From JACNIZ01 sp964344765 (GTDB lineage Bacteria; Planctomycetota; UBA1135), in assembly GCA_964344765.1 (NCBI GenBank), contig CAYFOM010000003.1:62001-126000 (forward strand): a DNA stretch of 64,000 nucleotides. Direction: 5' to 3'. Below are positions 1 to 9,500 of this stretch, piece by piece. Position 1 is the stretch's first letter. Each line of letters opens with the position of its first letter. A program made the position numbers and the translations under genes. Under the pieces are notes generated by a model. The model was not told the origin of the DNA and did no database searches. It was given only the letters and a program-made list of their open reading frames with translations.

Positions 1-1
1 A

Positions 2-331
2 CTGATCCCAATCATCGACGCCGGCGGGAGCCTGCAAATCATTGGTCACACCGATTCACAGCCGTTGGCCGCCTCGCAAGCGCGTTTCCCGCTAGGTAAC
101 TTCCAACTCAGCTGCAGACGAGCTTTGGAAGTCGCCAACTGCTTGATCCAGGCCGGCGTAGACCCGGCTCAGGTGGCGGTGAGTGGCGTCGGCGAATGGC
201 AGCCCATTGCCAGCAACGAAACTGAAGAGGGTCGGGCGCGAAATCGCCGAGTTGAGATCCTGGTGGAAATGCCGGATAATCCAGAGGCGCAAAAGCAGAC
301 GGCTTTGGCGCCTAGTCCAGACCAGCAATGA
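2..331 (+). CDS. OmpA/MotB C-terminal domain protein, 5' end cut by window edge
   Basis: Only the last ~109 codons are present; the frame is open from base 2. The visible part is an OmpA-like peptidoglycan-binding domain: GHTDSQPL near the start, then NFQLSCRRALEVANCLI, SGVGEWQP and the closing RARNRRVEI. These are the conserved blocks of OmpA/MotB/Pal C-terminal domains, which bind the peptide of peptidoglycan in the periplasm. The missing N-terminus would tell whether this is a flagellar MotB-type stator, a Pal-like lipoprotein or a porin-linked protein; the TDSQPL wording leans to MotB-like members. The stop overlaps the next start as ATGA, so the two are probably co-translated. Confidence 0.8.
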   Translation: MIPIIDAGGSLQIIGHTDSQPLAASQARFPLGNFQLSCRRALEVANCLIQAGVDPAQVAVSGVGEWQPIASNETEEGRARNRRVEILVEMPDNPEAQKQTALAPSPDQQ

Positions 332-1158
332 TTGATGCTACCTGCGGGAGCCCTGGTTCGGCGGGCTTCCCAGTCCGCATCCTGGCTCTGATTTTGATCC
401 TCATCGGCGGCGGTTTCGCCTGCGATCCCGGCAATGGCAGCCGCGTTCCCGATGTGCGCGAAGCCGAACTTGCCGACTCGGTATTTTTGGCACCGCCGGT
501 GGACTGGGGTGGTGCTTTTCTTGTCTGTTTTCGCTTTGAAGTCACTCAAGCCGAGTTTGGCGTTGAGGACATCAACGACGAAAGTGCCGACCTGCCTGCC
601 GTGCAAATGAGTCGGCCCGAAGCCGAAGCGTGGGCTTCGCGTATGGGCATGCGTTTGCCCAGCGATGAGGAGTGGTTGCACCTGCGGGATGCCGGCGGCA
701 GTCAGCGCGCACCGACGGGAAATGCCAATACTTTGGAACTAGGCTTCGCGCGACCGCTTCCGGTTGGCGTGTTTGAACGCAGCCGCACACCTTTGGGTGG
801 CTACGATTTCGACGGCAACGTTTGGGAGTGGTTGAGTACGGGTGGGCCAGAAACCGCCCAGCAGATTGGCGGCTCCTTCGCCAGTTACGGTGGCCACAGT
901 GAGCCGCCGGCACGCGAGGCGAATGAGCAAGATCGAGCTTCCGACGTAGGCTTCCGTCCGGTTGCCGATGCGCTGCCATGGTTACGTCTGCAAATTGAAG
1001 CGGCGTGGCGCGATGCCCCGGCAGAGGAACGCCAAGCCTATGCGATGGCAGTCGCGAGGTGGCGGCCGGAATTGCGCAGGCAGTTGGCGCAAAATTGGCG
1101 CGAGCAATATCCCGACGCCGAAGACTTCGCCGCGTTCTTGGAGAACCCTGGGCCATAA
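328..1158 (+). CDS. Sulfatase-modifying-factor (FGE)-like lipoprotein
   Basis: The 276-residue product starts with a hydrophobic segment (about residues 16-30) ending in a lipobox-like GGFAC, so it is probably a lipoprotein anchored through Cys32. The middle shows the SUMF1/DUF323 fold: FEVTQAEF, then EAEAWASRMGMRLPSDEEW, GNVWEWL, IGGSF and a final DVGFR. The paired active-site cysteines of true formylglycine-generating enzymes are not visible, so this is more likely a structural or binding member of the fold than an enzyme that modifies sulfatases. The C-terminal ~65 residues are charged and helical and not recognised. It overlaps the OmpA-domain gene by 4 bp and lies 2 bp before rsmA. Confidence 0.72.
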   Translation: MIDATCGSPGSAGFPVRILALILILIGGGFACDPGNGSRVPDVREAELADSVFLAPPVDWGGAFLVCFRFEVTQAEFGVEDINDESADLPAVQMSRPEAEAWASRMGMRLPSDEEWLHLRDAGGSQRAPTGNANTLELGFARPLPVGVFERSRTPLGGYDFDGNVWEWLSTGGPETAQQIGGSFASYGGHSEPPAREANEQDRASDVGFRPVADALPWLRLQIEAAWRDAPAEERQAYAMAVARWRPELRRQLAQNWREQYPDAEDFAAFLENPGP

Positions 1159-1160
1159 AA

Positions 1161-1994
1161 GTGCGTCAAGCGGAACTGAAAGAGTTGCTTTTGCAACACG
1201 GGTTGCGGCCGCAGCAAATGTTCGGGCAAAACTTCTTGGTCGACCCAGCGCTCCTGCAAGCCATTCCCGATGACGCCGGTTTACAGGCGGGGGATCGCGT
1301 ACTCGAAGTCGGCCCAGGCGCTGGATCGCTGACCTTTGAACTGCTGAAACGCGGTGCCGACATTTTGGCGGTCGAAATCGATCACGGCATGTGCAAGTTG
1401 CTCCGCGACCGCTTTGCCGAAGCGCCCGGCGGCCAACTGGAACTGCTCGAAGCCGATGTGTTGGCGCGCAACGAACGCTTTCATCAACGCGTCGAACAAT
1501 GGTGGGGAGAGGGCACACCTCCGCGCTTAATTGCCAACCTTCCCTACGCCATATCCGGCCCTTTCCTCGGCCGGCTGCCGGCAAGGCCGATGCTCGGTGC
1601 GACTTTATTGCTGCAACGAGAAGTTGCCGTCAAAGCCGCCGGCGCCGTCGGCAGCAAAGATTATGGGCCGTTGTCGGTGCGCCTCAATCTAGCATTCGAA
1701 GCCAAGGTTGGGCGCAAGCTGCCACCCGAAGTTTTTTGGCCGCGGCCGAGCATTGACTCGGCGTTTTTGCATCTACAGCCAAGGGCAGAAGCACCCAGCG
1801 CCGAGGTGGATCGCAGCCTGGCCGAGATCCTCAAGTTTGCATTTGGTCAGCGACGCAAGCGATTGCTCGGGCGTTTGGCCAAGCAATTTCCGGCGGCGGC
1901 AGCGGCTTTGCGCGACGGCGGAGTTGCCGATCAAGCGCGGCCGGAACAGGTCGAACCAATCCTTTGGTTGCAAGCAGCTGAAGCGCTACAATAA
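1161..1994 (+). CDS. rsmA: 16S rRNA dimethyladenosine transferase RsmA (KsgA)
   Basis: The product dimethylates two adjacent adenosines in the 3' hairpin (helix 45) of 16S rRNA, using S-adenosylmethionine, during small-subunit assembly. The N-terminal MFGQNFLVD, the SAM-binding EVGPGAGSLT and the catalytic NLPYAISGP are all present, followed by QREVAVKAAG and FWPRPSIDSAF, the usual order for this family. I chose the GTG at 1161, which puts the conserved LRPQQMFGQNFL near residue 15; an open frame extends further 5' but runs into the preceding gene. Length (277 aa) is normal. The next gene is dnaG, 27 bp downstream. Confidence 0.93.
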   Translation: MRQAELKELLLQHGLRPQQMFGQNFLVDPALLQAIPDDAGLQAGDRVLEVGPGAGSLTFELLKRGADILAVEIDHGMCKLLRDRFAEAPGGQLELLEADVLARNERFHQRVEQWWGEGTPPRLIANLPYAISGPFLGRLPARPMLGATLLLQREVAVKAAGAVGSKDYGPLSVRLNLAFEAKVGRKLPPEVFWPRPSIDSAFLHLQPRAEAPSAEVDRSLAEILKFAFGQRRKRLLGRLAKQFPAAAAALRDGGVADQARPEQVEPILWLQAAEALQ

Positions 1995-2021
1995 GGGGTT
2001 CCCGCCCACATTGGGCCCCTT

Positions 2022-3812
2022 ATGAACGATCTCTCCGCGGTCATCCAGAGCATCAAGGATCGCCTGCCCATTGAAGCGGTAGTCGGTGCGCGCGTGCAAT
2101 TGCAGCGCAAAGGTGGTCGTTTGTGGGGACTTTGCCCGTTTCACGCCGAAAAAACGCCGTCGTTTTCGGTGTTGCCGGAACGCGGCATCTTCAAATGCTT
2201 CGGTTGCGGTCAAGGCGGCGACGCCATCACCTTTGTGCGCGAACTCGATGGCTTGGAGTTCATCGAAGCGCTGAAGTTGTTGGCCGACCAAGCCGGGGTG
2301 GAGCTGCCCAAATTCCAGGGCGGCCAGCGAGATCGACAAGCCGATCAATTGCGCAAGCATGGTCGCGAGGCTTTGGCCCAAGCGCGTCGGCTTTACCAGG
2401 CGGCGTTGGCCGAACCCTGTGGCGAAGGCGCGCGGCGCTATTTGCACGAGCGCAAAATCGAGCCACAATTGATTCAGTCTTTTGGATTGGGTTGGGCGCC
2501 GGCCGAACCGGGGTGGCTGACCCAGCGCTTGATCAAGCAGGGCTTCACCGCCGAGGTTTTGGTGGAAGCCGGCTTATGTTCGCGCTCCGATCGCGATGGC
2601 CAGTTACGCGATCGCTTTTGGGATCGCCTGCTCTTCCCGGTGCAGGAACTCGGCGATCGAACCGTCGGCTTCGGCGGTCGCTATTTGCCCGGATCCAAAG
2701 CTGAAGAGCGCAAGATGGGCAAGTACATCAACTCGCCCGAAACCAGCTTGTTCCCCAAGCGGCGCCTGCTTTACGGCATTGAAAAGCTGCAGCAAGGTCT
2801 GCGCGATTGCCCGGAAATGCCGATTCTGCTGTGTGAGGGCTATTTGGACGTCATCATGCTGCACCAAGCCGGTTTCAAAACCGCCGTCGCCGCGTTGGGA
2901 ACTGCGCTGACCGAGGATCACGCCCGCCGATTGCGTCGCTATGACCGCCCGGTCGTGCTGCTGCTGGATCCCGACGAAGCCGGTCGTCGCGCCGCCGCCC
3001 GTGGTGCCAGAATTCTGGTGCGCGAGGGTGTTGACGTGCGCGCCGGTGAATTACCAGAGGGGCTCGACCCGGCCGACATGATTTCCGTCGGTAGAGCTGA
3101 AGAACTCTCGCAACGAGTGGCCCAAGCATGGGATATACTCGATTGGCGTTTGACCGCGTGGATTCAGAAAGCAGATTTCAGGGTTCCGTCGGTCCAAGCT
3201 AAAGCGGCGCACGAGGTCGCGGAGTGGTTGCAAACCACCCCGGATCCAGTGCTTGCGGAGGTTTGGATGCGGGCGGCCTGTGACCGGCTAGGAGTCACCG
3301 AGCAAAGCCTACGGCGCCTGATGCGCTCCCCGGCCCAAGGGGCCAATCGCTCACCGCAAAGCGTCGTAACTTCCCAAAACTCGAATCTTCCCAACAACTC
3401 AGCCCAAGAACTACTCAGACAGAACGAACAGCAGATCGTCAGTGCCATTCTGATCGACCCGTCGCTGGCCGTGATTTTCGCCGAGACCCTCGGCGAATTG
3501 CAGTTAAATGACGACGGTGCAGCTCAGGTCTTGAAATGGTGCTTCGAGCGTCGCAAGGAAGGCGAAGATTGCAGCTTAGATCAAGCGCTGCAAGCATTCT
3601 CCGGCCATCCAGCTATGGATTGGTTGGACAAACTTCGGTTCCTTCCCGTAGCAGAACCGCAGCTCGTGCTTGAACGAGCTCTGGAAGCCCGGCCGCATAA
3701 TTTGGAAGCCCTACGTAGGGCCACCCAAAATGGCCAGGCCGCCGCGACCGACGCCGACCTGGAACGCTTCCGCCGTTCAATCCCGATTTCGCCGTCCCGG
3801 GATACACCCTGA
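2022..3812 (+). CDS. dnaG: DNA primase DnaG
   Basis: DnaG makes RNA primers for DNA replication. The N-terminal CHC2 zinc finger is complete (CPFHAEKTPSF, then IFKCFGCGQGGD at about residues 40-70). The catalytic core follows, with FGGRYLPG. The Toprim domain shows ILLCEGYLDVI and LLLDPDEAGRRAA at about residues 265-325. The C-terminal ~160 residues should be the DnaB-interacting helical region; they include a Q/N/S-rich linker around residues 445-465. At 596 aa it is a typical length. With rpoD 17 bp downstream it forms part of the classical macromolecular-synthesis arrangement (rpsU-dnaG-rpoD in enterics), here without rpsU. Confidence 0.95.
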   Translation: MNDLSAVIQSIKDRLPIEAVVGARVQLQRKGGRLWGLCPFHAEKTPSFSVLPERGIFKCFGCGQGGDAITFVRELDGLEFIEALKLLADQAGVELPKFQGGQRDRQADQLRKHGREALAQARRLYQAALAEPCGEGARRYLHERKIEPQLIQSFGLGWAPAEPGWLTQRLIKQGFTAEVLVEAGLCSRSDRDGQLRDRFWDRLLFPVQELGDRTVGFGGRYLPGSKAEERKMGKYINSPETSLFPKRRLLYGIEKLQQGLRDCPEMPILLCEGYLDVIMLHQAGFKTAVAALGTALTEDHARRLRRYDRPVVLLLDPDEAGRRAAARGARILVREGVDVRAGELPEGLDPADMISVGRAEELSQRVAQAWDILDWRLTAWIQKADFRVPSVQAKAAHEVAEWLQTTPDPVLAEVWMRAACDRLGVTEQSLRRLMRSPAQGANRSPQSVVTSQNSNLPNNSAQELLRQNEQQIVSAILIDPSLAVIFAETLGELQLNDDGAAQVLKWCFERRKEGEDCSLDQALQAFSGHPAMDWLDKLRFLPVAEPQLVLERALEARPHNLEALRRATQNGQAAATDADLERFRRSIPISPSRDTP

Positions 3813-3829
3813 GCATCGCCTGCAAACGC

Positions 3830-5641
3830 ATGTCCAAGACAAGCACCAACAAGACTACTGAAACCGCCATTGAGGTTCTGATTGCCAAAGGCACGGAACA
3901 AGGCGGTACTCTCGGTTTCGACGACATCAACGCCGCGCTTCCGCCGTCGGCGTTGGGCGCCAATGCCTTGCAAACTTTGACGCAAGTATTGGACCGTCTC
4001 GAGGTCGAAGGCATCCGCGTCGGCGATGCCACGGAAAGCCAGGAGGCGCCGGTCTTGACCGCGCCGATGCCGGTGGCGGTGAAGCCGTTGGCGGTGGCTG
4101 CGGTGCGCGGTCCGGGCGGACGGGCTGCTCAGCCGGTGCTCGAGAAGATCGATGACCCGGTGCGCATGTATCTGACCCAAATGGGTGAGATTCCGCTGCT
4201 GACTCGTGACGAGGAAATCTCGTTGGCGAAGAAGACCGAGGTGTCGCGCAAGATCTTCCGTCGCTTGGTGCTGGAATCGGGTTTGGCGATGAACCCGATG
4301 CTTGATCTGCTGCATCAAGTCAAGAATGGCGAAACCGCATTCGACCGTACTTTGAAGGTGAACCCGTCGGCGCAGGCGAACAGTTCGTTCGGCGTGATTC
4401 ACTTCAACCGTCGACTGAAGAAGCAGGCCGGTGAAGATGGCAACGAAGGTTCGTCGAACATTGACGGTGGCGCCGGTTACGAGCTGACCAAGCAAGACTT
4501 GGAGCAACGTTTGGGCGGTCACATTCAAAGCTTGGAAGAGCTGCGCGATGCGGCGCGTTTTGCTTATCGCGCTCACATCGACGATCGCTTGACCAAAGAC
4601 GAGCAACGTGTCTTCCAAAATGGCATGCGCGCACGTCAGCGCTGCGTCGCGGTTTTGGCCGAAGAACTGCACTTGCAGGTCAACCATATTGCCGACCTGA
4701 TTGGCATCGTGCACTCGCGTTTGTTTGAGTGGCAGGCGTTGCAGATGCAAATCGATTCCTTCGATCCGAAGGCGAAGAACACCAAGTCCGGCAAAGAAGA
4801 GTTGGCCGAAATGAAGCAGCGCGCCTTCGATTACGAAGTCGCCGCATTGGAGCCGCTGAGCTCGTTTGAAGTGCGCATGAACCGCATCATGCGTGCCGTC
4901 GATGGTTACGAGCAGGCCAAGCGTGACCTGTCGTCGGGTAACCTGCGATTGGTGGTTTCGATCGCCAAGAAGTACCGCAACCGCGGATTGAGCTTCTTGG
5001 ACTTGATTCAAGAAGGCAACACCGGCCTGATGAAGGCGGTGGAGAAGTACGAATACCGTCGTGGTTATAAGTTCTCGACTTATGCGACGTGGTGGATTCG
5101 CCAGGCGATCACGCGCTCGATTGCCGACCAAGCGCGCACCATTCGCATTCCGGTGCACATGATTGAAACCATGTCGCGCTTGCGTGCGGTGCAGAAGCGC
5201 TTGCTGCAGACCATGGGTCGCGAGCCGTCGATCGAAGAGATGTCGGAAGCCGCCGAGATTTCGGTGGACGAGGCACAGCGGGTGATGAAAATCGCCAAGC
5301 ACCCGATCAGCTTGGATCGCCCAATTGGCGATAGCGAAGACAGCTACTTCGGTGATTTCATCGAAGACGAGACTTCGGAAAACCCGGTCGAAAAAGCCGG
5401 CCAGGGCATGCTGAAGGAGCGCATCGACGAAGTGTTGGATTCGCTGACCTTCCGCGAGCGCGAAATCGTCAAGCTGCGCTACGGCATAGGAGACGGTTAC
5501 ACCTACACCTTGGAAGAGGTGGGGCGGATCTTCCGCGTGACGCGCGAGCGGGTGCGTCAGATTGAAGCCAAGGCGATTCGCAAATTGCAGCACCCAATTC
5601 GGGCGCGCAAGTTGGCCGGCTTCATTGAGGGCGTTACCTGA
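3830..5641 (+). CDS. rpoD: RNA polymerase primary sigma factor RpoD (sigma-70)
   Basis: This is the housekeeping sigma factor, which directs core RNA polymerase to -35/-10 promoters. Region 1.1 is present at residues ~5-65. Region 1.2 reads DPVRMYLTQMGEIPLLTRDE. Region 2 includes DLIQEGNTGLMKAVEKYEYR and FSTYATWWIRQAI (core binding and -10 recognition). Region 3 follows IRIPVHMIE, and region 4 has TLEEVGRIFRVTRERVRQIE (-35 recognition). The 603-residue length and a non-conserved region between 1.2 and 2 fit group 1 sigma factors. It follows dnaG by 17 bp and ends with TGA, showing that TGA is an ordinary stop in this genome. Confidence 0.97.
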   Translation: MSKTSTNKTTETAIEVLIAKGTEQGGTLGFDDINAALPPSALGANALQTLTQVLDRLEVEGIRVGDATESQEAPVLTAPMPVAVKPLAVAAVRGPGGRAAQPVLEKIDDPVRMYLTQMGEIPLLTRDEEISLAKKTEVSRKIFRRLVLESGLAMNPMLDLLHQVKNGETAFDRTLKVNPSAQANSSFGVIHFNRRLKKQAGEDGNEGSSNIDGGAGYELTKQDLEQRLGGHIQSLEELRDAARFAYRAHIDDRLTKDEQRVFQNGMRARQRCVAVLAEELHLQVNHIADLIGIVHSRLFEWQALQMQIDSFDPKAKNTKSGKEELAEMKQRAFDYEVAALEPLSSFEVRMNRIMRAVDGYEQAKRDLSSGNLRLVVSIAKKYRNRGLSFLDLIQEGNTGLMKAVEKYEYRRGYKFSTYATWWIRQAITRSIADQARTIRIPVHMIETMSRLRAVQKRLLQTMGREPSIEEMSEAAEISVDEAQRVMKIAKHPISLDRPIGDSEDSYFGDFIEDETSENPVEKAGQGMLKERIDEVLDSLTFREREIVKLRYGIGDGYTYTLEEVGRIFRVTRERVRQIEAKAIRKLQHPIRARKLAGFIEGVT

Positions 5642-5660
5642 TCCGGATTCAGGATTGCTA

Positions 5661-5689
5661 GGCCGGGCGCGATTTTGCCGCGCCCGGTC
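5661..5689 (+). terminator. Strong GC hairpin after rpoD, terminator-like without T-tract
   Basis: An 11-bp stem (5661-5671 with 5679-5689, one G-T pair) encloses the 7-base loop ATTTTGC, 20 bases after the rpoD stop. No run of T follows (the next bases are AAAGAAAAGC), so a classical intrinsic terminator is not supported. It may be a pause site, a transcript-end stabiliser or a non-canonical terminator. Confidence 0.4.
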
Positions 5690-5737
5690 AAAGAAAAGCT
5701 GTAGGGCAAACGGCTACGCGCGGGCATAATTGCCGGC

Positions 5738-6469
5738 GTGAAAGAGACCCTCGCTTCGCTCGTCCGGCTGCAACTCCACGACGACAAGATCCGCAACCAA
5801 AAGCGGCGCTTGGAGTCGATTCCAGCCGAGTTGAATGAGCGCGAAGCCGTGTTCTCGGCGCAAGAAGCCGGTGCCGAGCAAATGGAGGCCGAACGTAAAG
5901 CGCGCTTGATTCGGGTGCGTGATTTGGAAAACGACATCGCCTCTACCGAGGAGCGGGTCGAAAAGCTCGAAGAGCAGCTGCGCCGCACTCGTGACGCCGG
6001 ATCGTTAAAGGTCGGCCAGCACGAAGCCGAACAGTTGCGCGACAAAATTTCCAGCGACCAGGAAGAGGCGCTGGCTTTGCTCGAAGAGGCGGAAAATTTT
6101 GAAGGACAGCGGGACGAGGCGCGCAAGCAAGTCGAAGAGCAACGCGCCGAATTAGAGCAATTCCGCGAGGTGGTTGCCGCCGATGAAAAAGAGCTAGGCG
6201 CGGCATTGGCCGCCATGGAAGCAGAGCGAGACCAAATGGTTCAGACGCTGCAAGGCAAGCCGATCCAGGTTTACGACCGCATCACCACCGGCCGCAATAG
6301 CAAGGGCGTGGTTGCTTTGCGTGGCGGGGCATGTGCCGGTTGCGGCATGGGTTTAAATCCCAATGACCAGTTGAAGGTCAAAGCCGCCAAGGCCATTTTT
6401 CAGTGCCGATCGTGTTCGCGCATCCTCGTGGAGCACGAATTGTGGACCGCCGCCTGCCCGGCGGAATAG
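5738..6469 (+). CDS. Coiled-coil protein with C-terminal C4 zinc ribbon (DUF164/CT398 family)
   Basis: The first ~170 residues are a long antiparallel coiled coil rich in Glu, Lys, Arg and Gln, beginning LVRLQLHDDKIRNQKRRLES. The C-terminal ~60 residues carry a zinc ribbon made of GACAGCGMGLNP and FQCRSCSRIL (two CxxC knuckles). This layout is that of the widespread zf-RING_7/DUF164 family. Members have been proposed to bind nucleic acid or to act as an adaptor, but no firm biochemical role is known to me. The start is the GTG at 5738, which places the coiled coil at residue 4. It stands between rpoD and a secreted protease, so its context gives little extra information. Confidence 0.82.
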   Translation: MKETLASLVRLQLHDDKIRNQKRRLESIPAELNEREAVFSAQEAGAEQMEAERKARLIRVRDLENDIASTEERVEKLEEQLRRTRDAGSLKVGQHEAEQLRDKISSDQEEALALLEEAENFEGQRDEARKQVEEQRAELEQFREVVAADEKELGAALAAMEAERDQMVQTLQGKPIQVYDRITTGRNSKGVVALRGGACAGCGMGLNPNDQLKVKAAKAIFQCRSCSRILVEHELWTAACPAE

Positions 6470-6527
6470 CGTAGAGGAAGGGCCCTTTATTCACGGCCTG
6501 CTAAGGTAATTGCTAAACTCGGCAGTC

Positions 6528-9500
6528 ATGCTTTGTCTGTCGACCCTGCTTTTTGCGGCTTTATGCCAAGAGCCGCTGACCAGCCAGTTACCGAAAGAGG
6601 ATTTGGGCGTCGCCGCCTTCCTCGAAAAGTACCCTCAGTACAACGGTAAAGGCGTCCGCGTTGCGGTGTTGGATACCGGTGTAGACCCGGGCCATCCTTA
6701 CCTGCAAAAGAACCCCGATGGCAGTCGCAAGATTGTGGATTGGTACGACGCAACGACAGATGGTCGGTTGCAAATCCAGCATCGGGTCAAGGCTCAGAAC
6801 GGTACTTTGATCGGCTTATCCGGTCGCCGTCTGGACCTAGGAGCTTACGCTGCCGCCGGTCGCGAGTTCGGATTGATTCGTTTGGATCAGGACTTCTTGC
6901 CGGATGACTTGGAAGGTCGCATTCAGGGCGAGCGGAAGGGTGATTGGGGCGACAGCAAACGCGCCTATCAAGAGCGTCAAGCACGCGCTCAGAGCGATGG
7001 CGAAGAGACCACGCTGGCGGTTCAAGAAGCACACCACTTTGAATCGTTCCAAGATGTGGGCCCGGTCTACGACATGCTGGTGTTCGATATGAACGGCCAC
7101 AAGGTAGTCGTCATCGATAACGACGAAGACGGCAACATCGGCGAGGAGCCGGCGCTGCGGACCTTTGCCGCAAGTGGTGACTGGGCGACTTTGGGCGATG
7201 AAGCCTTGTTGAACTACTGCGTGTCATTCGACGGCGAAGACGGCGTGCATCTTTACTTCGACGCCCACGGACACGGCACGCACGTTGCCGGCATCATTGG
7301 TGCGTATGAAGGCGAAGGCGGGCGCTTGAACGGCGTTGCGCCAGGCGTGGAATTCGTTGCCATCAAGATTGGCGACGGCAAGTTTGGTGGGTCGACCTCG
7401 GGTTTTGCCATCACCAAAGCTTTGGATTACGCGGTCGAAGCCGGCTGCCAGGTGGCCAACATTAGTTTTGGCGGTCCGTCGTTCTTTGCCGATGGCTTGG
7501 AACCGGATGGCTGGGTGATTGAAGAAGCTACGCGTCGCGGATTGGCTGTTGTGACGTCGGCAGGTAATGAAGGCCCGACGCTGACCACGGTTGGCGCGCC
7601 GGCAACCACGTCGGCCGCTTTCTCCATCGCGGCAGCCATTTGGCCAGGTACGCAACGCGCCAATTACTCGTCGCTGACCCCGAGCGATCCGGTGTTGTTC
7701 GATTTCTCCAGCCGCGGTCCACTGCCGACCGGAGACTTGGGCATTGACTACGCTGCACCTGGCGCCGCACTCAGCGCGCTGCCGTCGTGGGGGATCACCC
7801 TGGGTGAAAACTGGAACGGCACGTCGATGGCGGCACCGCAAATTGCCGGTTGCATTGCGATGTTGGCCGGAGCGGCCAAAGCCGAAGGTTGGGCTCACGA
7901 TCCGGTGCGCATGGATCGCGCGCTGCGCCTAAGCGCCAAGCCGCTGCCGCAACATGCTTGGATTGAGCAAGGCCACGGTTTTGTTTCGGTGCCGGCCGCG
8001 TTCGAAGCGCTGCGCATGTTGCACGAAGGCGGATTCCAGGATCAGCTTTACTCGATCCGCGTCAGCAACCCATTCGGCGAGGGTGCCGGGGTTTATCTGC
8101 GCGGCGTCGCTTCGCAAATGGAGCCGCTCGACGTCATTGTGCGCGTCAGCCCGCTGTTCGACGACGAGGTCAGCAACCAAATCAAGTCGGAATTCCTGCG
8201 CACTTACCGCCCCGAACCTGAAGTGGATTGGGTGCAAGCACCGGACATGTTCTACTCCAGTGCCAACGGCCAAGGATTCAAACTACGCGTGAACTGCGAG
8301 GATTTGCAGCCTGGATTGCACAGCACGCGTGTGCTGATTTACGACGTGGATCAGCCGCGTGAATTCGGTCCGGAAATGATCATTCCGGTTACCGTCATCA
8401 TTCCGGATCTCACCGATGTCTCCGGTGAGCATCGCTTCCAGCACCTGTTTGAGTTGAAGCCCGGCGAATTGAAGCGCCACTTCCTCAACGTGCCCTACGG
8501 CGCAACCCAGGCGAAGATTCGCGTCACCCAGTTTGGTGGTGCGCGCAATGAAATTCGTTCGGGTGCCGGTTCGGTCAGCGGCTTCTTGTACGCCGGTGAC
8601 CGTCAAGCACGCGGTCGGTTCTTCCTCGAAGACGGTGAGACTTACGAAACCATGGTTCCGGTCGAAGCCGGCACGGTTTTGGAGTACACGATGGCGTCGC
8701 GCTGGGCGTCGAACTTGGATGCCGAGTACTTGCTTGAAGTCCAATACGTCGGCGTGGTACCGCAAGATTCCGAACTGAAGGTGCCGGCGGGTCAAAGCCT
8801 GGCCTTCATGGGTTTGAAGAATACGTTGAACAGCGGTACATACACCGTGAGTGCAAACGTCGAGGGCGTTGCCATTCCGATTACCACCGAAATCGAAATC
8901 GCGCCGGATCCCATTCGTCAAACCGTGATGGGTGAGCGCGGATTGTTCTACGGCACGCGTTCGTGGAAAACCGACATTCCGGAAGGCGGTGCCGACGTCG
9001 TGCTGCGCATGCCGCATTCGATTCAAACCATCGAGCTGCGTGAAGATTTGATGCTGATCGTGCGCGATGCCAACGGCCAAGTCCTGAAGCGCAAGATTGC
9101 CTACGAGATAGATACGCCGGTCGGTCATTTAGACGGCGGCGTTCACCAATTTGAATTGATCTACCCGTCGATTGGTTTGTCGGCATTGGAATCGTCTTAT
9201 GCAGGTGCCGAGCTGCGCTTGAAGACAGGAGGCGGTGCGATGAGTCCAAGCAGCACACTGCAAGCCGCGTTGGATAGTGAAGGCGGTAGCCGCCTAAGCA
9301 TTCCGCATGGCGGTGCTCGTACTGCATACTTCCGCGCACCGGAGCTGGAGCCGCTGGCCGACGGCCGTTATTACTACGGCACCGCGTCGGTGAAGTCGGG
9401 CAAGGACACGGTGTTGACGGTTCCCATGCAGATCAACCGCCCGATGGTCGCCGTCGAGGAAATCGAAGAGCTTCCGGGAGCATCCGTCGTCAGCATGGAG

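Noticed and set aside
3581..5593. A 670-codon open frame on the minus strand opposite dnaG and rpoD
   Set aside because: It lies antisense to rpoD, which has every sigma-70 motif. The product has no recognisable domain and its composition (His, Gln, Leu, Arg) is that of a shadow of a GC-rich gene.
5661..5689. A definite intrinsic terminator after rpoD
   Set aside because: The stem is strong but no T-tract follows, so it is listed only as a terminator-like hairpin with low confidence.
8283..9128. Long minus-strand open frames opposite the subtilase and other genes
   Set aside because: They are antisense to strongly supported genes and have no domains or start signals.
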